DNA of 7,099 bases from Erysipelotrichaceae bacterium (GTDB lineage Bacteria; Bacillota_I; Bacilli_A; Erysipelotrichales; Erysipelotrichaceae), in assembly GCA_024709285.1 (NCBI GenBank), contig JANJWY010000144.1:1-7099 (forward strand), written 5' to 3'. This document shows, one piece after another, positions 1-5,500 of this stretch. The notes beneath the pieces were generated by a model, which saw only the letters and a list, made by a program, of their open reading frames with translations, was not told the origin of the DNA and ran no database searches. The translations under genes and the position numbers were made by a program. Numbering within the stretch: the first letter of the stretch is position 1; every line of letters starts with the position of its first letter.

Positions 1-1128
1 GCCCTTAAGTAAGTATTTGCGTGTATCTTCAAATGCTTCAAGAGCAATGTCTCCCATTTTTAATGTGACATTTTTAGAGATTTGAAGTGCTGCTGAAGGC
101 AGACGACTGATAATTTCTGTGTCCATGGAGGAAATATCCACTTCGCGTCGATCCGGTTCATCCCCGGGTAAGATTTTACGAATAAGAATGACCAGCCATT
201 TGATAAAAGGATAGAAAGCCAACGTTGCAACAACGTTGAAGATGATATGCGCAACTGCGATCTGCATCATTGAATTCAATTGGAAATACTCACCCAGAAA
301 TCTGTCAAGCTGTATAAACTGCCTTAGCAGCACCATTGCAATGATCGTTCCAAGCACGTTGAACAAAGTGTGTATACCGGCGGCGCGTTTTGCGGCTAGT
401 GAGCCGCCCAAAGCAGCCATGATCGCGGTGACCGTCGTACCGATATTCGATCCAAAGATAAAAGGCAGAGCAGCTTCCAACGACATACCGCCGGCTTCAT
501 AGATTTTCTGAATGATGCCGATCATAGCAGAAGAAGACTGTATCAGTGAAGTCATGATGACACCGCTGAATAAAGCCAAGAATGGGTGGGTTGACATCTC
601 TTTGGTCAAATCCGTAAACATAGCGACGTCTTTGAGCAATTTTAGCTCATCGCCCATTGTTTTTAACCCGTAAAACATAATGCCGAAACCGAGAATGGTT
701 TGCCCAAGATAGGAAGTGCGTTTACGTTTGGCAAACAAAACCATCATAGCTCCTATAAAAATAATATGAAGGGCAAAGTTTTCAACTTTTAAACCTATAA
801 GAAAAGCCGTGACCGTTGTACCAATGTTTGCACCCATGATGATTCCGACGGCTTGTTCCAATCTCATCAGACCGGCACGGATAAATCCAATGGTAATTGC
901 TGTAGTTGCTGACGAGGATTGTATCAAAATCGTTACGATTCCTCCGACTAGGACGCCCATCCAAGCTTTTGAAGTGTATCGATCAATATAATCACGTAAT
1001 TTGTCTCCGGCGACATTTTTCAAACCATCACCTAAAAACTTGATACCGAATAAAAACAAGCCGAATCCACCCAAAACCACTTCGATCCGGATTCCGCCTA
1101 AGCTTGGAATAAATCCAATCATGCCCAT
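1..1128 (-). CDS. Na+/phosphate cotransporter family protein (NptA/YjbB-like), C-terminus cut by window edge
   Basis: Reading the minus strand from the ATG at 1128 gives 376 codons with no stop before the window edge. It is an integral membrane protein with the family's internal duplication. Repeat one has QSSSATT (residues 70-76) and GANIGTTVTA (99-108); repeat two has QSSSAM (197-202) and GSNIGTTVTA (226-235). The paired QSSS motifs are the signature of Na/Pi cotransporters and are thought to form the ion and phosphate site. Two H-x-x-F-N motifs follow (H253, H294). Hydrophobic segments fill residues about 15-315. After residue 320 the protein turns hydrophilic and helical, resembling the start of the PhoU-like cytoplasmic domain of the long family members, which usually run past 500 residues. 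The ATG lies 8 nt after a strong AGGAGG; a second ATG at codon 3 is less well placed. Likely role: sodium-coupled phosphate transport; direction and regulation are not shown here. It is divergent from ybeY. Confidence 0.93.
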   Translation of the reverse strand, partial: MGMIGFIPSLGGIRIEVVLGGFGLFLFGIKFLGDGLKNVAGDKLRDYIDRYTSKAWMGVLVGGIVTILIQSSSATTAITIGFIRAGLMRLEQAVGIIMGANIGTTVTAFLIGLKVENFALHIIFIGAMMVLFAKRKRTSYLGQTILGFGIMFYGLKTMGDELKLLKDVAMFTDLTKEMSTHPFLALFSGVIMTSLIQSSSAMIGIIQKIYEAGGMSLEAALPFIFGSNIGTTVTAIMAALGGSLAAKRAAGIHTLFNVLGTIIAMVLLRQFIQLDRFLGEYFQLNSMMQIAVAHIIFNVVATLAFYPFIKWLVILIRKILPGDEPDRREVDISSMDTEIISRLPSAALQISKNVTLKMGDIALEAFEDTRKYLLKG

Positions 1129-1135
1129 AAGATTT

Positions 1136-1143
1136 ACCTCCTT
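1136..1143 (-). promoter_or_regulatory. Ribosome binding site of the Na/Pi cotransporter gene
   Basis: The minus strand reads AAGGAGGT, a near-perfect anti-16S match, with 8 nt between GGAGG and the ATG at 1128. It decides the start in favour of this ATG over the ATG two codons downstream. Confidence 0.85.
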
Positions 1144-1154
1144 ATTCCTAAAAC

Positions 1155-1163
1155 ATTTTAACA
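1155..1163 (-). promoter_or_regulatory. Candidate extended -10 promoter for the Na/Pi cotransporter gene
   Basis: The minus strand reads TGTTAAAAT, which fits the extended -10 form TGnTAnAAT with TAAAAT as the hexamer. No good TTGACA-like -35 is seen 16-18 nt upstream, so recognition would depend on the extended -10. Transcription would start near 1148, leaving a short leader that just contains the ribosome binding site. Supported by position and motif only. Confidence 0.4.
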
Positions 1164-1183
1164 GAAATAGTAATAATTTGGTA

Positions 1184-1195
1184 TGAAAATTTTCA
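1184..1195. repeat. 12-bp perfect palindrome TGAAAATTTTCA in the divergent intergenic region
   Basis: TGAAAATTTTCA is perfectly self-complementary and lies between the two divergent -10 candidates, next to where the minus-strand -35 would fall. It could be an operator for a dimeric regulator of either gene. The region is very AT-rich, so a chance palindrome of this kind is quite possible. Confidence 0.35.
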
Positions 1196-1209
1196 AACGA
1201 AATTCTTGT

Positions 1210-1239
1210 CTGATTCAAAAATGTAAAATATGTTATAAT
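1210..1239 (+). promoter_or_regulatory. Candidate sigma-A type promoter of the ybeY-dnaG operon
   Basis: A consensus TATAAT at 1234-1239 is preceded by TGT at 1231-1233, giving a full extended -10. The best -35 is a weak CTGATT at 1210-1215 with an 18-nt spacer. The start point would fall around 1245-1247, immediately before or at the GGAGGG ribosome binding site, so the leader would be only about 12 nt. It is the only strong promoter-like sequence ahead of the plus-strand gene block. Confidence 0.65.
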
Positions 1240-1245
1240 ACGGTC

Positions 1246-1251
1246 GGAGGG
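1246..1251 (+). promoter_or_regulatory. Ribosome binding site that points to a CTG start of ybeY
   Basis: GGAGGG is followed by 6 nt and then CTG at 1258. No ATG, GTG or TTG in the ybeY frame lies at a usable distance. The only upstream ATG (1183) has no Shine-Dalgarno match and lies upstream of the -10 box. Confidence 0.65.
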
Positions 1252-1257
1252 ATTTAT

Positions 1258-1731
1258 CTGAACATCCATATTATTAATCAGACAGATCAGCAGCGTTTTA
1301 ACAGTTACCGCCGATATGTCAATCCCGTTTTCCTAAAAACGATACAAATATTGAAGAAAAGCGAAACATTGGAGTGTTCGCTTATTTTACTTGATGATGT
1401 GCAAATGCAATTGATCAATAATGAGTATCGGGGCAAAGATTCGACTACGGACGTGATCAGTTTTGCAGCACTGGAGGGTGATCAGGTGTCATCCGATGAA
1501 AACTATATTGGGGATGTATTCATCAATATGGATGCAATGCAAAGACAGGCAAGGGCTTACGGTCATAGCCGAAAGCGAGAATTCTGTTTCTTGCTTGCTC
1601 ATGGTTTATTGCATTGTCTGGGTTATGACCATCAAAATGAAATTGAAGAACGAACGATGTTCGACTTACAGGAGTTGATACTCAATGAAATTGCCCCGCG
1701 AAGCACTCAAAAGACTCGTAAAAAAGTTTAA
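1258..1731 (+). CDS. ybeY: Endoribonuclease YbeY (rRNA maturation factor)
   Basis: YbeY is a metal-dependent RNase acting in 16S rRNA 3'-end maturation and ribosome quality control in the cytoplasm. The zinc-site signature HGLLHCLGYDH is intact, with ligands H115, H119 and H125 (numbered from the CTG). The conserved upstream block N-x-E-Y-R-x-K-D with T-D-V-I-S-F spans residues 55-69 and includes the key Arg (R58). The start is taken as CTG at 1258: it gives 157 residues, the length I recall for the Bacillus subtilis protein, begins with the family-like hydrophobic N-terminus NIHIIN, and sits 6 nt after GGAGGG. The frame is open further upstream to an ATG at 1183, which would add 25 residues unlike the family and overlap the promoter. 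The last dozen residues are a basic tail that overlaps dgkA by 47 nt. First gene of the plus-strand operon. Confidence 0.93.
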   Translation: MNIHIINQTDQQRFNSYRRYVNPVFLKTIQILKKSETLECSLILLDDVQMQLINNEYRGKDSTTDVISFAALEGDQVSSDENYIGDVFINMDAMQRQARAYGHSRKREFCFLLAHGLLHCLGYDHQNEIEERTMFDLQELILNEIAPRSTQKTRKKV

Positions 1732-2050
1732 GGCAGCCATTGACGGCATTGTTGTCGGACTGAAGACCGATCGCAGCATTCGTGTTCAGTGGCTGATAGC
1801 CGTTGTGGTCATCGCAGTATTTTATCTGGTCAGAATCGAACCTGCAGACTGGCTTTGGATCATTTTCTGTATCGGATTGGTAGTTTCCGTCGAACATATC
1901 AATAGTGCAATCGAAGAACTGGCAGATTTCGTTGAACCTCAGTACAGTGAACATATCAAACGAATCAAAGATTTTTCTTCAGCCGCAGTTTTTATCCTTT
2001 CGATCACCAGCACTGTGATCGGATTGATCATTTTATTCAAATATTTTTAA
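1685..2050 (+). CDS. dgkA: Undecaprenol/diacylglycerol kinase, DgkA family
   Basis: A small membrane kinase of 121 residues, the usual family length. In Firmicutes this family mainly phosphorylates undecaprenol, recycling the lipid carrier for cell wall synthesis; in Proteobacteria it phosphorylates diacylglycerol. Residues match the Escherichia coli enzyme without gaps in the parts I can align from memory: G21, R33, E70, N73, E77, D81, K95 and D96, with the signature E-x-x-N-x-A-x-E-x-x-x-D at 70-81. Three membrane helices are visible at about 35-50, 55-75 and 98-120, after an amphipathic basic N-terminus. Two positions differ: D29 replaces a Glu thought to bind the metal, and Q35 replaces Glu or His. 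The ATG at 1685 lies inside the end of ybeY, 10 nt after an AGGAG, suggesting coupled translation. Family assignment is sure; the lipid substrate is inferred. Confidence 0.93.
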   Translation: MKLPREALKRLVKKFKAAIDGIVVGLKTDRSIRVQWLIAVVVIAVFYLVRIEPADWLWIIFCIGLVVSVEHINSAIEELADFVEPQYSEHIKRIKDFSSAAVFILSITSTVIGLIILFKYF

Positions 2051-2063
2051 GAGGGAGCAAACT

Positions 2064-2462
2064 ATGAAATATCAGTTCTTAATCGATGAGGCTTTTAAAG
2101 CCATGAAAAATGCTTATGCCCCATATTCACATTATCATGTCGGCAGTTGTGTCTTGACGAAAGACGGTAAACAGTTTATCGGTGCCAATATCGAGAATGC
2201 TTCATTTGGAGCAACCAACTGTGGTGAGCGCAGTGCTATTTTTGCTGCATATTCACACGGATACCGCAAAGATGACATTGAAGCGATTGCAATTGTTTCG
2301 GATGGCGATAAACTAGCCGGTCCATGCGGCATCTGCCGGCAGGTGCTTTCAGAGCTGTTAAACGATGATACACTGATTTTACTGTCAAATGGCAGAGAAG
2401 ATACGGTTAAGACCATTGATGATTTACTTCCGATGCGATTTACCCAAGAGGACTTGAAATGA
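2064..2462 (+). CDS. cdd: Cytidine deaminase
   Basis: Converts cytidine and deoxycytidine to uridine and deoxyuridine in pyrimidine salvage. The 132 residues match the short, homotetrameric Bacillus-type enzyme. The zinc and catalytic signature is complete: C53-G-E55-R (zinc ligand and catalytic Glu) and P87-C88-x-x-C91-R-Q (two more zinc ligands). The substrate-binding N-terminal motif A-Y-A-P-Y-S is at 17-22 and the nucleoside-contacting N42-x-E44-N is present. The gene starts 13 nt after dgkA, with a GAGGGAG ribosome binding site, and its TGA overlaps the era ATG in an ATGA junction, so it should be co-translated with era. The cdd-era pairing is common in Firmicutes. Nothing is missing or truncated. 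Confidence 0.97.
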   Translation: MKYQFLIDEAFKAMKNAYAPYSHYHVGSCVLTKDGKQFIGANIENASFGATNCGERSAIFAAYSHGYRKDDIEAIAIVSDGDKLAGPCGICRQVLSELLNDDTLILLSNGREDTVKTIDDLLPMRFTQEDLK

Positions 2463-3358
2463 CGTTCAAATCCGGATTCATCGCGCTTATCGGTCGTCCC
2501 AATGCCGGTAAGTCGACATTGCTTAATACGCTGATGAAACAGAAAATTGCTATTGTCTCAGATAAACCGCAGACAACGCGAAATGTGATTCGAGGAATAC
2601 GTACCGATGAAAATTCACAAATCGTTTTTTTAGATACACCAGGTATTCATAAACCTCAACATGAACTCGGACGGCAGATGAATAAAGGTTCGTATACGAG
2701 TCTTCATGATGTTGATTTGATTTATTATCTTGTCGATGCGACAGAGAAGTTTGGTCCCGGAGATCAGTTTGTCATCGAGTTGCTCAAATCAACGCAAACC
2801 CCGGTTTTTCTTATACTGAATAAAATTGACAAAATAAAAAAGCAAACCATGATCGAATTACTGAGTCTGTGGAATGAGCGTTATTCATTCGCAGAAATCA
2901 TTCCGGTTTCTGCTTTGACATCAGATAATTCTTCCAGGCTCATAGAGATTACAAAGAATTACTTATCTGACTCCATGCAGTATTATCCCAATGATCAGGT
3001 AAGTGACTATCCTGAAGAGTTTTTAATGGCTGAAGTCATCCGTGAAAAGGTGTTGCAGCTCACACATCAGGAAATTCCGCATTCGATTGCCGTTTTGATT
3101 GAAAATACTGAATACAGGGAAAATTCCATTAATGTCAGTGCAATCATTCTGGTTGAGCGTGATTCTCAAAAGGGGATCATCTTCGGGAAAAACGGTTCAA
3201 TGAAAAATGAAATCAACAAACGGGCTTCAATGGAATTAAAGAACCTTCTGCAAATGAAAGTACATTTGGAATTGTTTGTCAAAGTTGAAACCGATTGGCG
3301 AAACCGTACCCGGCAGTTGATTGATTTGGGCTATAAACAGGATCCTCGAGATGAATGA
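2459..3358 (+). CDS. era: GTPase Era, 16S rRNA-binding ribosome assembly factor
   Basis: Era binds the 3' end of 16S rRNA and helps 30S subunit assembly, peripherally associated with the membrane. All G motifs are visible: G1 GRPNAGKST (12-20), G2 around T39-T40-R, G3 DTPG (59-62), G4 NKID (121-124) and G5 SAL (151-153). The C-terminal KH domain follows at about 200-290, with its GxxG loop in GKNGSM and the ending E-L-F-V-K-V-x-x-D-W-R-x-R typical of Era. At 299 residues it is the normal length. The ATG overlaps the cdd stop (ATGA), and the TGA lies 8 nt into recO. Co-occurrence with YbeY, another factor of 16S 3'-end maturation, makes functional sense within the operon. Confidence 0.97.
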   Translation: MTFKSGFIALIGRPNAGKSTLLNTLMKQKIAIVSDKPQTTRNVIRGIRTDENSQIVFLDTPGIHKPQHELGRQMNKGSYTSLHDVDLIYYLVDATEKFGPGDQFVIELLKSTQTPVFLILNKIDKIKKQTMIELLSLWNERYSFAEIIPVSALTSDNSSRLIEITKNYLSDSMQYYPNDQVSDYPEEFLMAEVIREKVLQLTHQEIPHSIAVLIENTEYRENSINVSAIILVERDSQKGIIFGKNGSMKNEINKRASMELKNLLQMKVHLELFVKVETDWRNRTRQLIDLGYKQDPRDE

Positions 3359-4073
3359 CCGGATAGAAGCGTTGGTTTTGCGTGTAGATCCCTACAAAGA
3401 GGCGGATGGTCTGTTGCAAGTATTATCGAAAGAACACGGCAGACTGACTATTCTGGCAAGAGGGATTTTAAAAGGAAACAGTAAGAATGCCGGATCTGTA
3501 CAGCCTATAACACAATGCAGTATGATCCTAGATCTTAAAGAGCCAATTTCTCTGCTTCATTCTGCTTCCACTATAGATTTTTATCGTCCCATCAAAGAAG
3601 ATGTCTACCGTTTGGCAGTGGCCTCTGTTATCGCAGAGATAGCCATGCAGGTTTCCACATCAAATCAACCGGATGACTACCTTTATGAAATCACAAAAGA
3701 GTCTTTGAGTGCGTGTGCAGTTGTTCCGCCTTTGCTCGCTGGATGTCTTTATGTGTCATTGATTTTAAAGGAAATGGGTATATCTCCCATGGTCGATGGC
3801 TGTGTTGTGTGTGATGACACCAAAATCACTGCGATTTCAGTATCTGAAGGTGGATTTGTCTGCTCCAGATGTTCAAAAAATGTCACATCAAAATCATATG
3901 ATGCGAATTTTTCAAGATTATTCAGATATACTGTCAAAGCAGAAATGCAGCATATAGCCACTTTGGCAAAACAGGGGGAGTATACCATTGAATTATTGGG
4001 AGTATTTGTTGATTTTTTTAAGGATTACACATCAATTCCTCTGAAAAGCTGGGAATTTTTGCGAAAATTGTAA
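3351..4073 (+). CDS. recO: DNA repair protein RecO
   Basis: RecO works with RecR and RecF to load RecA on SSB-coated single-stranded DNA and to anneal strands. The protein of 240 residues has the N-terminal OB-fold region (I-E-A-L-V-L-R, then K-E-A-D at 16-19 and E-H-G-R-L-T at 28-33, a typical RecO N-terminus), a helical middle with the Y-L-Y-E motif near 110-113, and a zinc finger with two CxxC pairs, C151/C154 and C171/C174. The start is taken at the ATG at 3351, 8 nt after AGGA, which overlaps the end of era by 8 nt. An earlier in-frame ATG at 3321 would add ten residues not seen in the family and enlarge the overlap, so it is not preferred. The C-terminus, ending near S-W-E-F-L, resembles the family's last helix. 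Confidence 0.93.
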   Translation: MNDRIEALVLRVDPYKEADGLLQVLSKEHGRLTILARGILKGNSKNAGSVQPITQCSMILDLKEPISLLHSASTIDFYRPIKEDVYRLAVASVIAEIAMQVSTSNQPDDYLYEITKESLSACAVVPPLLAGCLYVSLILKEMGISPMVDGCVVCDDTKITAISVSEGGFVCSRCSKNVTSKSYDANFSRLFRYTVKAEMQHIATLAKQGEYTIELLGVFVDFFKDYTSIPLKSWEFLRKL

Positions 4074-4079
4074 TATAAT
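4074..4079 (+). promoter_or_regulatory. Candidate internal promoter (-10) ahead of glycyl-tRNA synthetase gene
   Basis: A consensus TATAAT begins directly after the recO stop codon, 33 nt before the next start codon. The best -35 sequence at the right distance is a poor TGGGAA (4050-4055, 18-nt spacer), and there is no TG extension. It may give extra transcription of the glycyl-tRNA synthetase gene and dnaG, but an AT-rich junction could produce this match by chance. Confidence 0.35.
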
Positions 4080-4111
4080 AGATTAGTTAAAAGAGAAAAT
4101 GAGAGGTACTT

Positions 4112-5488
4112 ATGTCAAAGCAAGAATTTGAGAAAATCGTTAATCATATCAAAGGCTCTGGTTTTGTTTTTCAGGGTTCGGAAATTTATGGCGGTTTAGC
4201 TAATACATGGGACTATGGTCCTTTAGGTGTAGAACTAAAAGAGAATATTAAAAAAGCCTGGTGGAATAAATTCGTACAATCTCATCCGAATAATGTGGGC
4301 ATTCAATCAGCTATTTTGATGAATCCGCAGGTTTGGCAGGCAAGCGGTCATCTGAGTACCTTTACCGATCCGCTGATGGATTGTAAATCATGTAAAACCC
4401 GCCATCGCGCCGATAAACTGATCGAAGAGTTTACAGCCGGTGAAGTCCATGCTTCAGTGTTGAACAACCAGCAAATGAAAGAAGTCATCATTGAAAGAAA
4501 AATACCGTGTCCAAATTGCGGCGGTCATGACTTTACGGATATCCGCCAGTTTAATCTTATGTTTAAGACTTTTCAAGGGGTACTTGAAGATGCAAGCAGT
4601 ACGATTTATTTGCGTCCTGAGACAGCTCAAGGAATGTTTGTCAACTTTAAAAATGTACAACGTTCGATGCGAAAGAAAATTCCGTTTGGCATCGGACAAA
4701 TCGGTAAATCATTCAGAAATGAAATTACCCCGGGTAATTTCATCTTCAGAACCCGTGAGTTTGAACAGATGGAACTTGAATTTTTCTGCAAGCCGGGTGA
4801 AGATTTGACATGGTATGCTTACTGGCAGAAATTTTGCATGGACTGGCTTATTTCTTTGGGTCTTAAGCCGGAGAACCTTCGCTTACGCGATCACGATGCC
4901 CAGGAGCTTTCCCATTATTCTGTGGCAACTTCTGACATAGAATACTTGTATCCCTGGGGTTGGGATGAACTATGGGGAATTGCCGACCGTACGGATTTCG
5001 ATTTAACTCAGCATATGAACCATTCTAAGCAAAATATGGAATATTTTGATCCAAATACCAATGAGAAATATATACCTTACTGCGTTGAACCGGCGGTCGG
5101 TGTTGAACGTCTGTTGCTCGCTTTTGTTTGTGACAGTTACAAGGAAGAAATTGTCAACGAGAGTGATACCCGTCTGGTATTGGCATTAAGTCCTTATCTT
5201 GCACCGGTTAAAATCGCTATCTTGCCTTTGTCCAGTAAATTATCCGCAAAAGCCAATGAGGTTTATTCGTTGCTTGCACCGAAAATCGTTTGTGATTATG
5301 ATGAATCCGGAAGCATAGGTAAGAGATATCGCCGTCAGGATGCAATCGGTACACCATTTTGCGTTACGGTTGATTTTGATACATTGAATGATCAAAGCGT
5401 GACGATTCGCTTCAGGGATTCGATGGAACAGAAAAGAGTTTTGATCAGTGACATTGAAAAGGAAATTGCTCCTTATCTTGAATTTTAA
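4112..5488 (+). CDS. glyS: Glycyl-tRNA synthetase, single-chain (alpha2, eukaryote/archaea-like) class II type
   Basis: Charges tRNA-Gly with glycine in the cytoplasm. The 458-residue length and motifs mark the homodimeric form, not the bacterial alpha2beta2 GlyQ+GlyS form. Visible are the N-terminal signature G-L-A-N-T-W-D-Y-G-P-L-G (28-39, class II motif 1 area), a zinc-ribbon-like insertion with C91/C94 and C133/C136, R168-P-E-T-A-Q-G, motif 2 beginning at F201-R-N-E and running through R-T-R-E-F-E-Q, and motif 3 E326-P-x-x-G-V-E-R333. The C-terminal anticodon-binding domain starts near residue 360 and holds the tRNA-synthetase fold ending in I-E-K-E. The ATG follows a GAGAGG site by 5 nt. 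It is 38 nt downstream of recO and 12 nt upstream of dnaG. The leader is too short for a T-box, which often controls glycyl-tRNA synthetase genes in Firmicutes. The symbol glyS (also glyQS) is used for this form. Confidence 0.96.
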   Translation: MSKQEFEKIVNHIKGSGFVFQGSEIYGGLANTWDYGPLGVELKENIKKAWWNKFVQSHPNNVGIQSAILMNPQVWQASGHLSTFTDPLMDCKSCKTRHRADKLIEEFTAGEVHASVLNNQQMKEVIIERKIPCPNCGGHDFTDIRQFNLMFKTFQGVLEDASSTIYLRPETAQGMFVNFKNVQRSMRKKIPFGIGQIGKSFRNEITPGNFIFRTREFEQMELEFFCKPGEDLTWYAYWQKFCMDWLISLGLKPENLRLRDHDAQELSHYSVATSDIEYLYPWGWDELWGIADRTDFDLTQHMNHSKQNMEYFDPNTNEKYIPYCVEPAVGVERLLLAFVCDSYKEEIVNESDTRLVLALSPYLAPVKIAILPLSSKLSAKANEVYSLLAPKIVCDYDESGSIGKRYRRQDAIGTPFCVTVDFDTLNDQSVTIRFRDSMEQKRVLISDIEKEIAPYLEF

Positions 5489-5500
5489 GCAGGTGATTGA

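Noticed and set aside
236..502. Plus-strand 88-codon open frame within the Na/Pi cotransporter gene
   Set aside because: It is antisense to a clearly recognised membrane protein with both QSSS motifs and has no family features of its own. The same holds for the plus-strand frames at 809-991 and 1001-1186.
3321..3350. Earlier ATG for recO at 3321
   Set aside because: It would add ten residues not seen at RecO N-termini; the ATG at 3351 has an AGGA at the right distance and matches the family start.
4054..4069. Inverted repeat AATTTT/AAAATT with a 4-nt loop at the end of recO, considered as a terminator
   Set aside because: The stem is pure AT, inside coding sequence, and no T-run follows; downstream genes are closely spaced and co-directional.
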